This document shows, in pieces, positions 1 to 7,317 of a stretch of DNA of 54,205 nt (the first letter of the stretch is position 1; each line of letters begins with the position of its first letter). The notes beneath the pieces were generated by a model. It saw only the letters and a list, made by a program, of their open reading frames with translations, had not been told where the DNA came from and did no database searches. The translations under genes were made by a program, and so were the position numbers. The stretch lies in contig CABUKS010000016.1 of the NCBI GenBank assembly GCA_902492235.1, forward strand, positions 1 to 54,205, in the 5' to 3' direction. The DNA is from an uncultured Collinsella sp. Its GTDB lineage: Bacteria > Actinomycetota > Coriobacteriia > Coriobacteriales > Coriobacteriaceae.

Positions 1-93
1 TCACGAGCGGGGGCTCCTATCTTTTTAGTGCCCTCGGATTGGGTCATAGTGTCTGGCGTTGCCAAAGCATCGGCGTCGCCTTGGCCCAGATGC

Positions 94-160
94 GGCACTT
101 GGAGACGTTCCTTTTCTGCCGGCACCTGGGGACACTCCTTAGCCGTTGGGGGCGTTCTTA
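94..160. repeat. short tandem repeat upstream of recQ
   Basis: Two 20-bp copies of the pattern GGCACYTGGRGACRYTCCTT lie at 94-113 and 121-140. A degenerate third copy (GTTGGGGGCGTTCTTA) lies at 145-160. The spacing is 24-27 bp. No convincing gene is visible in the first 245 bases. The role is unknown; it could be a dispersed intergenic repeat. Confidence 0.5.
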
Positions 161-184
161 AACGACTAGTCTGGGCAGCGGCCG

Positions 185-214
185 TGTGCTGCTGTCCGCG
201 TGGCGGCGTATAAT
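185..214 (+). promoter_or_regulatory. probable recQ promoter
   Basis: A perfect TATAAT -10 box lies at 209-214, about 30 bp before the recQ start codon. The -35 region around 185-191 (TGTGCTG) is weak. An AGGAAA-like ribosome-binding site directly precedes the ATG at 246. Confidence 0.5.
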
Positions 215-245
215 CGGCGGCAGATGACTTGAACGTTAGGAAACC

Positions 246-2225
246 ATGACCGATAGCATGCAGCAGATGGCGCTCGACACGCTCGGCGCCTATTTTGGCT
301 ACACCTCGTTTCGCCCGGGACAGGACCGCATGGTCGATGCGATCCTTGCCGGTCGTGATGCGCTGGGTGTTATGCCCACGGGCGCCGGCAAGTCCATTTG
401 CTACCAGGTGCCCGCGCTCATGCTGCCCGGCATCACCTTTGTGGTGAGTCCGCTGCTGTCGCTTATGGAGGACCAGACCCGTGCGTTGCTCGCGGCGGGT
501 GCGCGACCCAGCTATCTCAACTCCAGCCTTACTCCGGCCCAGCAAAACACCGTGCTCAAGCGGGCGCGCGAGGGCCGCTACCAGCTTATGTACGTGGCGC
601 CCGAGCGCTTGCTCGAGCCGCGTTTTTTGGCCTTTGCGCAGGAGGCTGCGGGTTCCGCCGGCATTGGCGTGCCGCTCGTGGCCATTGACGAGGCCCACTG
701 CGTAAGCCAATGGGGTCAGGATTTCCGCCCCGCCTACCTGCAGATTCGCGAGTTCATCGATTCTCTGCCGCAGCGCCCCATCGTGGCGGCCTTTACCGCT
801 ACGGCGACCGAGCGTGTGCGCGCGGACATTCAGCAGATGCTTGGCCTGCAAAACCCCGCGACGGTAGTGACGGGCTTCGATCGCAAGAACCTCTACTTTG
901 GTTGCGAGGAGATGGGCGACAAGGCCAAGACTGCCTGGGTGCGCGACTACGTGATCGCGCATTCGAGCGAGAGCGGCATCGTGTATTGTTCGACCCGCAA
1001 GACAGTTGATGCGCTGGCGGGCGAGCTTGCCGAGGCGCTGGGCCCCAGCGGCATTCGCGTTGGCCGCTACCATGCCGGCATGGGCAACGACGCCCGTCGC
1101 CAAAGCCAGCGCGCCTTTATCGACGACGATATCCAGGTGATGGTTGCCACCAACGCCTTTGGCATGGGCATCGACAAGCCCAACGTGCGCTACGTGATCC
1201 ACAACAACGTGCCCGAGAGCATCGAAGCCTACTACCAGGAGGCGGGCCGCGCCGGCCGCGATGGCGACCCGGCCAGCTGCTACTTGCTGTGGAACGGCAA
1301 CGATTTTCGCATGCGCCGCTTTCTGATCGACCGCGGCGATGCTGCCGATGAGGCGCTCGACGACGAGCAGCGCGCGTGGGCGCTCCAGAATCGATATCGT
1401 CTGCTCAGCCAGATGGAGGGCTACTGCAATACCACCGGCTGCCTGCGCGAATACATGCTGCGCTACTTTGGCGACGAGGCCGCGGCCGAGCATGCCGCGG
1501 CCAGTACGGGCGGCACCGCCACGGACGACGTCGAGAGCTGCGGCAACTGCAGCAACTGCCTCACGCAGTTCGAGGTCGAGGACGTCACCGATATGGCCCG
1601 CGCTGCCGTGCGCTATGTGGCCACGCGTCCCATGCGCTTTGGCAAGTCGCTCATCGCCGATGTGCTCCACGGCGGCAACACCGAGCGCATTCGCCAGATG
1701 CATCTGGACGAGGACCGCGGCTACGGTGAGCTGTCGAGCGAATCGGTCGGGCGCATCAAGGACATCATCGGCCAGCTGTGCGGCCGCGGTTATCTGGCCA
1801 CCTCGCAGGGGCAGTACCCGGTCGTGGGGCTGGGTCCGCGTGCCGTCGAGGTCGAGGACGAGACGTTTGCCTTTACCGTTAAGCGTCGCGCGTCCAAGCG
1901 CAAGGCCTCGGCCCGCGCCCGCCGTGCGGTGGATCTGCTGCGCGAGGAGGCCGAGCTGGATCAGCGCCCGCGCGTGGGTGACGATGCCGAGCTGTTCGAG
2001 CGCCTGCGTGCCCTGCGCAAGGATATTTCGACCGAGCTGGAGATGGCGCCGTACATGGTCTTTTCCGACAAGGCTCTGCGAGGTCTGTGCCGCCTACGCC
2101 CGCAGACGCGCGACGAGCTTATCCAGGTCAACGGCATCGGCGAGAAAAAGGCCGATGCCTTTGGCGAGCAGTTTATGGCGGCGATTGAAGAGTTTGAGTC
2201 CGAACATGCACGGAATGGAGCATAA
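246..2225 (+). CDS. recQ: ATP-dependent DNA helicase RecQ
   Basis: This is a superfamily 2 3'-5' DNA helicase acting in recombinational repair and replication-fork processing in the cytoplasm. Walker A (TGAGKS, residues 45-50) and the DEAH box (148-151, followed by CVSQWG) are intact. The helicase C lobe carries the usual FGMGIDKPNVR and QEAGRAGRDG stretches. A zinc-binding RQC region follows (Cys residues in GYCNTTGC and CGNCSNC), then a winged-helix region. The C-terminal HRDC domain (about 575-650) includes VNGIGEKKADAFG. At 659 aa it is full length for a RecQ/RQC/HRDC protein. The gntR gene starts 2 bp after the stop, so the two are probably co-transcribed. The family assignment is secure. 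Confidence 0.96.
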   Translation: MTDSMQQMALDTLGAYFGYTSFRPGQDRMVDAILAGRDALGVMPTGAGKSICYQVPALMLPGITFVVSPLLSLMEDQTRALLAAGARPSYLNSSLTPAQQNTVLKRAREGRYQLMYVAPERLLEPRFLAFAQEAAGSAGIGVPLVAIDEAHCVSQWGQDFRPAYLQIREFIDSLPQRPIVAAFTATATERVRADIQQMLGLQNPATVVTGFDRKNLYFGCEEMGDKAKTAWVRDYVIAHSSESGIVYCSTRKTVDALAGELAEALGPSGIRVGRYHAGMGNDARRQSQRAFIDDDIQVMVATNAFGMGIDKPNVRYVIHNNVPESIEAYYQEAGRAGRDGDPASCYLLWNGNDFRMRRFLIDRGDAADEALDDEQRAWALQNRYRLLSQMEGYCNTTGCLREYMLRYFGDEAAAEHAAASTGGTATDDVESCGNCSNCLTQFEVEDVTDMARAAVRYVATRPMRFGKSLIADVLHGGNTERIRQMHLDEDRGYGELSSESVGRIKDIIGQLCGRGYLATSQGQYPVVGLGPRAVEVEDETFAFTVKRRASKRKASARARRAVDLLREEAELDQRPRVGDDAELFERLRALRKDISTELEMAPYMVFSDKALRGLCRLRPQTRDELIQVNGIGEKKADAFGEQFMAAIEEFESEHARNGA

Positions 2226-2227
2226 CG

Positions 2228-2983
2228 ATGACATTCGACGATAAAACCGACCGCACTGACGTGTCCGCCGTGCCACTGTACCAGCAGGTTATGGACGACC
2301 TAAAGGGCGAGATCGCGCGCGGCGTGTACGCAGCCGGCTCGCGCATTCCTTCCGAGATGGAGCTCGCGAAGTCCTACGGCGTGGGTCGCGTCACCGTGCG
2401 CCGTGCCATCGAGGAGCTATCGCGCGCGGGCTACCTCAACCGCCAGCAGGGGAGAGGCACGTTTGTGTGTGCACCCAAGCTCAAGCGCAAGATTGTCCAG
2501 AAGGGCGATGTTCAGAGCTTTACCGAGGGTTGCGCTGCCAACGACATGGTGTCGGGTGCACGTCTGGTGTCGCGCACGGTGGTAGCGGCGACGCGCGAGG
2601 ATGCGGCGTTCTTTGGCGTGGAGCCCGGCTGCGAGCTTATCGTGGTCGAGCGCGTACGCACGGCCGACGGCGTGCCCGTCATGCTCGAGAACAACGCCTT
2701 TGTGCTGGCTGACCATCCTTATCTGCAGACGCTTGCCGATAAGGACCTCGCCGATAACTCGATCTTTGCGCTCGTTGCCGAGCATTCGGGCCGCGCGCCG
2801 CTCAAATCCGACCCCTGCACCGTGGAGATTGCGCTTGCCGATGCTCAGGCAGCCCCGCTGCTGGAGGTGCCGGTCGGCGAGCCGCTCTTCTATATGGAGG
2901 CGTACTTTACCGATGCGGACGAGCGGCCCTTGCTGCTCGGACGCCAAAAGATCGTGGGCTCGCGCTACGTGTTCGACATCTAA
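2228..2983 (+). CDS. GntR/HutC-family transcriptional regulator
   Basis: A 251-aa repressor-type regulator. The N-terminal winged helix (about 17-82) includes PLYQQVMDDL, IPSEMELAKSYGVGRVTVRRA and the wing GRGTF. A UTRA effector-binding domain fills about 95-250, as in the HutC subfamily. The ATG lies 8 bp after a GGAG motif inside the end of recQ. The next gene encodes a sugar-phosphate SIS deglycase-like protein, and the intergenic gap contains two copies of a 17-bp motif. I infer that this protein represses its neighbour and responds to a phosphorylated sugar or fructosamine. The effector cannot be read from sequence. Confidence 0.9.
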   Translation: MTFDDKTDRTDVSAVPLYQQVMDDLKGEIARGVYAAGSRIPSEMELAKSYGVGRVTVRRAIEELSRAGYLNRQQGRGTFVCAPKLKRKIVQKGDVQSFTEGCAANDMVSGARLVSRTVVAATREDAAFFGVEPGCELIVVERVRTADGVPVMLENNAFVLADHPYLQTLADKDLADNSIFALVAEHSGRAPLKSDPCTVEIALADAQAAPLLEVPVGEPLFYMEAYFTDADERPLLLGRQKIVGSRYVFDI

Positions 2984-2992
2984 CGTCCATAG

Positions 2993-3071
2993 ATAGAACA
3001 ACATGGAACAAGTTTGGTGAAATGACTTCACGGGCGTCGTCGTGCGTGCTATAAATAGGACAACATAGAAC
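2993..3071 (+). promoter_or_regulatory. paired operator-like repeats and promoter
   Basis: Two 17-bp direct copies of ATAGRACAACATRGAAC lie at 2993-3009 and 3055-3071, 62 bp apart. The second sits immediately after a TATAAA -10-like box (3050-3055), which has a weak TTCACG -35 candidate 17 bp upstream. This layout fits repression by the GntR protein encoded just upstream. Confidence 0.55.
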
Positions 3072-3127
3072 GACCGCAGGTACGAGCTGCCGTCGTTCAA
3101 AACCGCCACACAAGGAGGGCCATCACC

Positions 3128-4096
3128 ATGAACGCACACGATCTGATTCAGGAAATTATCGAGCGCAAGGGTAAGATCGAGAATGTCTTTTGGATTGCCT
3201 GCGGCGGTTCGATGATCGACCTGATGCCGGCTAACGAACTGCTCAAGCGCGAGGCCACCACGTTTACCTCGACGGTCTACACGGCGCGTGAGTTTTGCCT
3301 GATGGCCCCCAAGAGTCTTGGCGAGAAGTCACTCGTCATCGCCTGCAGCCACAGCGGCAACACGCAGGAGGTCGTCGACGGCTGCGAGATGGCGCTGGCA
3401 GCCGGTGCCGAGGTCGTGGCCATGACCGACTGCGAGGGCTCCAAGATCGATAACGGCAAGTGGACCACCTGGGTCTATCCGTGGGGCGAGGGCGTGCCGC
3501 AGGCCGAGGTGCCGCAGGGCATCGGCGCTCTGATCGCTGCCGAACTGCTTGACCAGCAGGAGGGCTACGAGGCGCTCGCCGACATGTACGAAGGCCTTAA
3601 GCAGATGGATGCGCTGCTGCCCGCCGCGCGCGAGAAGGTCAATGCCGAGCTGGGCGCCCGTTTTGCCGAGCTCTGCCAGCAGCACAAGTTCTTCTACATC
3701 CTGGGTTCCGGCCCCAACTTTAGCCAGACCTACGCCATGGCCATCTGCTCGCTCATGGAGATGCAATGGCAGCACTGCTGCTATATCCACTCCGGCGAGT
3801 ACTTCCACGGCCCCTTCGAGGCTACCGAGCCCGGCGTGTTCTATTTTGTGCAGCTTGGATCGGGCGAGTGCCGCCCCATGGAGGAGCGAGCGCTGGCGTT
3901 CCTCAACACGCACACCGACACGATCATGGTACTCGACGCGCTCGAGTACGGCGTGGGCGAGGTGCCTGCCAGCGTGCGTTCGTACCTGGAGCCGATCTTC
4001 TTCTACAACATGAGCTGCGAGCTGCGCGCCGCGCGCGGCAAGGTGTTCGACCACAGCCCCGAGGTTCGTCGCTACATGGGCATCGAACAGTACTAG
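3128..4096 (+). CDS. SIS-domain fructosamine-6-phosphate deglycase-like protein
   Basis: A 322-aa protein with two SIS (sugar isomerase) halves. The first has the phosphosugar-binding motif SHSGNTQEVV (about residues 74-83). The second begins near FFYILGSGPNFSQTYA and contains the HSGEYFHGPFE stretch typical of FrlB-type enzymes. Length and motifs best fit fructoselysine/glucoselysine-6-phosphate deglycases, which release glucose-6-phosphate and an amino acid. A glucosamine-6-phosphate deaminase-like role cannot be excluded. A strong AAGGAGGG site lies 7 bp before the ATG. No kinase or transporter for the pathway is in this window. Control by the upstream GntR regulator is likely. Confidence 0.8.
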   Translation: MNAHDLIQEIIERKGKIENVFWIACGGSMIDLMPANELLKREATTFTSTVYTAREFCLMAPKSLGEKSLVIACSHSGNTQEVVDGCEMALAAGAEVVAMTDCEGSKIDNGKWTTWVYPWGEGVPQAEVPQGIGALIAAELLDQQEGYEALADMYEGLKQMDALLPAAREKVNAELGARFAELCQQHKFFYILGSGPNFSQTYAMAICSLMEMQWQHCCYIHSGEYFHGPFEATEPGVFYFVQLGSGECRPMEERALAFLNTHTDTIMVLDALEYGVGEVPASVRSYLEPIFFYNMSCELRAARGKVFDHSPEVRRYMGIEQY

Positions 4097-4145
4097 GTAA
4101 CGGGAAAAGCATTCACCTTCGATTCGCAAGTGTGTCGTGTGAGTC

Positions 4146-4190
4146 AAAAAAGCGGGCCGCGCCGGTGGGTTTCCGGCGCGGCCCGCTTTG
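4146..4190. terminator. bidirectional intrinsic terminator
   Basis: A perfect 14-bp GC stem pairs 4152-4165 with 4173-4186 around a 7-nt loop. It is flanked by A-rich sequence on the left and CTTTG on the right. It lies between two convergent genes, so it can end transcription of both the SIS gene and the dehydrogenase. Confidence 0.8.
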
Positions 4191-4231
4191 CATTGCGTCC
4201 GTATGAGCAAGGCGTCGCATCAAGCGGCGGA

Positions 4232-5209
4232 CTACTTGGCGTCGTAGGCCTCGGCGTCCCACCAGTCGAGCTGGGCGATGTTGTCGCGGATGTGCTGGCA
4301 GCTCTTGTGGAAGCCCTCGAGCTCGTGCTCGGAAAGGTCGAGCGTGTAGACCTCCTCGACGCCCTCGGCACCGATCACGCACGGCAGGGAGGTGAAGATG
4401 CCCTCCTCGCCATACTGGCCGGTCATGAGCGTGGAGGCGGAAAGCACGGCGTGCTCGTTGTGCAGCACGGCGGCGCAGACGCGCGCGGCGGAGTTGGCGA
4501 CGGCGTACTCGGTGCACTGCTTGCCCTGGTAGGTCACATAGCCGCCCTTGCGCGCGAGCTCCTCGACCTCCATGTGGTCAAAGGCGTACTTGTCGGGGTT
4601 CTCGGCCTGAAGCTCGTTGAGGCTCTTGCCGGCGATGGTCGCGGCCTTAAAGGCGGCCAGCTGGCTAAAGCCGTGCTCGCCGATCATGTAGGCGTCGATG
4701 GACTTGGGGCTCACGCCGACCTTCTTGGAGATCTCGGTGCGCAGGCGGGCGGAATCCAGACCGCAGCCCGAGCCGATGATCTTCTTGGGATCGTAGCCGG
4801 TCAGATGCCACAGCTCGGTGCACACGACGTCGCAGGGGTTGGAGATGCTCACGAAGATGCCGTCAAAGCCGGCATCGACGATGCGCTTGGCAAAGGTGCG
4901 GGCGGCGTCGGTGGTAAAGAACAGCTCGCCGTCGCGGTTGCCGGCGGCCAGCGCGACCTTGCCGGCGGCGTTGACGATGACGTCGCAGCAGGCCAGCTCT
5001 TCGTAGTGGTCGTAGCAGTTGACGATCTTGGTGTTGTACGGGACAAACGAAAGGGAGTCGCGCAGGTCCTGGACCTCGGACGTCACCTTGGCCTCGTTGA
5101 TATCGCACAGGTACAGCTCGTCGACAATGCCCTGCATAAGCAGGCTGTTGGCGACATGTGCTCCTACGTGGCCCTGGCCGACCACACCGATCTTACGCGT
5201 CTGGTACAT
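4232..5209 (-). CDS. L-lactate / L-2-hydroxyacid dehydrogenase
   Basis: A 325-aa NAD-dependent oxidoreductase of the LDH/MDH superfamily. The N-terminal Rossmann motif is GQGHVGAHVA (residues 11-20). The cofactor-site stretch SISNPCDV, the GSGCGLDSARLR helix and the catalytic histidine in IGEHGFSQ (His179) are present. The substrate loop reads AAGKVALAAGNRDGEL, with Arg92 matching the catalytic arginine but no QKPGETR motif. It therefore looks more like the L-2-hydroxyisocaproate dehydrogenase branch than a classical L-LDH. The ATG at 5209 was chosen because AAAGGA precedes it by about 8 bp; the open frame continues further upstream without family similarity. It probably regenerates NAD+ in fermentation. 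Confidence 0.88.
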   Translation of the reverse strand: MYQTRKIGVVGQGHVGAHVANSLLMQGIVDELYLCDINEAKVTSEVQDLRDSLSFVPYNTKIVNCYDHYEELACCDVIVNAAGKVALAAGNRDGELFFTTDAARTFAKRIVDAGFDGIFVSISNPCDVVCTELWHLTGYDPKKIIGSGCGLDSARLRTEISKKVGVSPKSIDAYMIGEHGFSQLAAFKAATIAGKSLNELQAENPDKYAFDHMEVEELARKGGYVTYQGKQCTEYAVANSAARVCAAVLHNEHAVLSASTLMTGQYGEEGIFTSLPCVIGAEGVEEVYTLDLSEHELEGFHKSCQHIRDNIAQLDWWDAEAYDAK

Positions 5210-5287
5210 ATATGTATCCTTTCGGCCGAGTTTTTCGCGTCGAACCATTGTAGCGTCCTGCTGCCACTTTGCTAAGCTAAAGCGTCG

Positions 5288-5308
5288 CAGATTTTTGGGA
5301 CATGCCTT
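5288..5308. repeat. degenerate copy of an intergenic hairpin repeat
   Basis: The 19-mer AGATTTTTGGGACATGCCT occurs here in the ldh-metA gap. It occurs again, inverted, inside the terminator hairpin at 7272-7310. The right arm here (AATCTCTACTTTT) is degenerate compared with AAAATCTACCTTTT in the second copy. This suggests a dispersed repeat that can serve as a terminator. Confidence 0.5.
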
Positions 5309-5420
5309 AATCTCTACTTTTGGAGTGATTTGGGCCGCTGGCGGCATCGCTGGGCGATACACTCGCGCGGATGGGGCTGCTCGTTGTACCATAGCTGCAA
5401 CTGACTCGTAAGGAGCATCC

Positions 5421-6347
5421 ATGCCCATTCGCATCCCCGACGCCCTCCCTGCCGCCGCGCAGCTCGAGAGCGAGAACATCTTTGTCATGACCGAGTACCG
5501 CGCGCTGCACCAGGACATCCGTCCGCTGCGCGTGCTCATCCTCAACCTCATGCCCACCAAGATCGCCACCGAGACGCAGATCATGCGCAAGCTCTCCAAC
5601 ACGCCGCTGCAGGTAGAGGTGGACCTGCTGCGCACCAAGACGCACGAGGCCACGCACGTGAGCGCCGGCCACCTGGAGACGTTCTACCGTACGTTCGACG
5701 ACATCCGCGACATCCACTACGACGGCCTGATCATCACAGGCGCGCCGGTGGAGCAGATGCCGTTCGAGGAGGTCGACTACTGGCCCGAGCTCTGCCAGAT
5801 CATGGACTGGTCTACCACGCACGTGCACTCTACGCTGCACATTTGTTGGGGCGCACAGGCCGGCCTGTACCATCATTACGGTATCCAGAAGCACGACCTG
5901 CCGGCAAAGGCGAGCGGCGTGTTTGAGCATTATCTGGTGAAGCCGCAAAGTCCGCTGGTCCGCGGCTTTGACGACCGTTTCTATGCCGTGCATTCGCGCA
6001 ACACCGAGGTGCGCCGCGAGGACGTGGAGGCCGAGCCGCAGCTTGAGGTCGTGGCCGTGTCCGACGAGGTGGGCCTGTATATCGTCAAGTCGACCGACAG
6101 CCGCCGCTTCTTTGTCTTTGGCCATCCCGAGTACGACACCGACACGCTGCGCCTGGAGTACGAGCGCGACGTGAAGCGCGGACTCAACCCGGAGGTGCCG
6201 GCGCATTACTTCCCGAATGACGACCCCACGGCCGAGCCGCGCAACGTCTGGCGCAGCCAGGCTCAGTTGCTCTACACCAACTGGCTCAACTACTACGTCT
6301 ACCAGACCACGCCCTACGACCTGGCCCGCGCCGGCGAGGAGCACTAG
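5421..6347 (+). CDS. metA: homoserine O-acyltransferase MetA (probably acetyl-CoA-specific)
   Basis: This enzyme acylates L-homoserine, the entry step of methionine synthesis. The 308-aa protein has the MetA/HTS glutamine-amidotransferase-like fold. The catalytic Cys lies in HICWGAQAGLYHHYG (about Cys142), with a later His in FVFGHPEYD followed by glutamate. Residue 111 is Glu (TGAPVEQMPFEEVDYW). In characterised MetA proteins, Glu at this position gives acetyl-CoA specificity and Gly gives succinyl-CoA specificity. I therefore infer that O-acetylhomoserine is made, despite the usual succinyltransferase name. AAGGAG precedes the ATG by about 5 bp. No SAM riboswitch is evident upstream. Confidence 0.93.
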   Translation: MPIRIPDALPAAAQLESENIFVMTEYRALHQDIRPLRVLILNLMPTKIATETQIMRKLSNTPLQVEVDLLRTKTHEATHVSAGHLETFYRTFDDIRDIHYDGLIITGAPVEQMPFEEVDYWPELCQIMDWSTTHVHSTLHICWGAQAGLYHHYGIQKHDLPAKASGVFEHYLVKPQSPLVRGFDDRFYAVHSRNTEVRREDVEAEPQLEVVAVSDEVGLYIVKSTDSRRFFVFGHPEYDTDTLRLEYERDVKRGLNPEVPAHYFPNDDPTAEPRNVWRSQAQLLYTNWLNYYVYQTTPYDLARAGEEH

Positions 6348-6370
6348 GCCGTCGGGAGGTGCGCCAGCCG

Positions 6371-6967
6371 TTAGGCGCTGACGATGTGGGGCAGCGGCAG
6401 GTCGTGGGCGTCGGTGGGAACGTGGTCGACGCGTTGTTCGTCAAAGGCGATGCCGACGATTTGACATACGGGCGAGAGCATGGGCAGGTAGCGGTCATAG
6501 CAGCCGCCGCCGTAGCCCAGGCGCGCGCCGGCGCGGTCGAAGGCCACGAGTGGCACGATAATCATGTCGAGAGCTTCGGCAGGCACGATAGGGAAGCGGC
6601 TGCTGTCGATGTCCGTGGCCGCGAAGGCCCGCGTAGGGTGGGCGATAAACGGAGCCGCGGACGCATCGTCGACAGCAACTGCCCGCATGCACATGCGCTG
6701 GCCACGAGCTGTGGCTTCGGCTGCCGAGAGCATGCACGGATAGGCCACGCGCCAGTCGCGTTTGGCGGCCGCCGCGGCAAACGCGGCAGGATTGACTTCG
6801 GAATCCGTCGCGGCATAGACGGCAACGGTGTGCGGTGCCGCGGGATCCGAGCGACCCAGTCGCTCAACAAGCCGCGCACAGATAACGGCAGACTTCGCCG
6901 CCCGCACATCCAAATGAATCGCATCGCGCCGGGCAATCACCGCTCGCCGCAATTTAGCCTTGTCCAT
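6371..6967 (-). CDS. 5-formyltetrahydrofolate cyclo-ligase
   Basis: This enzyme converts 5-formyl-THF to 5,10-methenyl-THF using ATP, salvaging a folate storage form. The 198-aa protein has the family's basic N-terminus (DKAKLRRAVIARRDAI), a central IIVPLVAFDRAGARLGYGGG segment and the diagnostic GYGGGCYDRYLP stretch. An in-frame ATG nine codons upstream (6994) is less likely, because the ATG at 6967 has a strong GAGGAGG site 4-6 bp ahead of it. It is convergent with metA, with only 23 bp between the stops. The region upstream of its start is filled with inverted repeats. Confidence 0.92.
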   Translation of the reverse strand: MDKAKLRRAVIARRDAIHLDVRAAKSAVICARLVERLGRSDPAAPHTVAVYAATDSEVNPAAFAAAAAKRDWRVAYPCMLSAAEATARGQRMCMRAVAVDDASAAPFIAHPTRAFAATDIDSSRFPIVPAEALDMIIVPLVAFDRAGARLGYGGGCYDRYLPMLSPVCQIVGIAFDEQRVDHVPTDAHDLPLPHIVSA

Positions 6968-6983
6968 CCTAACCTCCTCTAGC

Positions 6984-7022
6984 AAACCTGCCAAAAAGGG
7001 ACAGGTTTATTTTGGCAGGTTT
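6984..7022. repeat. 13-bp perfect inverted repeat
   Basis: AAACCTGCCAAAA (6984-6996) pairs with TTTTGGCAGGTTT (7010-7022) around a 13-nt loop. It begins 17 bp upstream of the cyclo-ligase start codon. It could be an operator, a leader hairpin or a member of a dispersed repeat. Confidence 0.6.
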
Positions 7023-7040
7023 TATCTGGGCAAACAGCAA

Positions 7041-7079
7041 AACAACCACGAAGGGGATACATGCACCTTCGTGGTGGTC
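7041..7079. repeat. inverted repeat / hairpin
   Basis: ACCACGAAGG (7045-7054) pairs with CCTTCGTGGT (7066-7075). The pairing extends imperfectly outward, with ACAGC near 7035 against GCTGT near 7084. It is the second of five consecutive hairpins in this gene-free stretch. Confidence 0.55.
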
Positions 7080-7103
7080 TGTGCTGTGATGGGCGTCTGC
7101 GGC

Positions 7104-7251
7104 GGTTTGTCTCGATCTGTAACAGTAACTCGGCAAAATTGAACTTAGATGTTACAGATTGAGACAAAGAGCTGGTGCCGTTCGGGAACGTCTCGATCTG
7201 TAACATCTGGAGCCAATATTGCCGCCTTAGCGTTACAGATCGAGACAAACC
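7104..7251. repeat. four copies of GTCTCGATCTGTAAC in alternating orientation
   Basis: The core GTCTCGATCTGTAAC occurs directly at 7109-7123 and 7190-7204. It occurs inverted at 7151-7165 (one mismatch) and 7232-7246. The outermost copies extend to a perfect 20-bp inverted pair (7104-7123 against 7232-7251, CGGTTTGTCTCGATCTGTAA plus C). Two successive hairpins, or one nested hairpin, could form. No gene is visible here. The function is unknown. Confidence 0.7.
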
Positions 7252-7271
7252 GGCAGACTGCGGCAAAAGAA

Positions 7272-7310
7272 AAAGGTAGATTTTCAGGCATGTCCCAAAA
7301 ATCTACCTTT
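7272..7310 (-). terminator. terminator of the M16 peptidase gene
   Basis: AAAGGTAGATTTT (7272-7284) pairs perfectly with AAAATCTACCTTT (7298-7310). On the minus strand the stem is followed by a T-rich run (TTCTTTT). It lies 8 bp after the peptidase stop codon. Part of the hairpin matches the repeat at 5288-5308. Confidence 0.7.
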
Positions 7311-7317
7311 GTTGTGG

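Noticed and set aside
28..213. 61-codon open frame at the left edge
   Set aside because: It lies over tandem repeats and the recQ promoter, has no ribosome site and no recognisable protein.
5210..5420. SAM riboswitch upstream of metA
   Set aside because: No recognisable SAM-I/II stems or terminator in the leader; only a degenerate dispersed repeat is visible.
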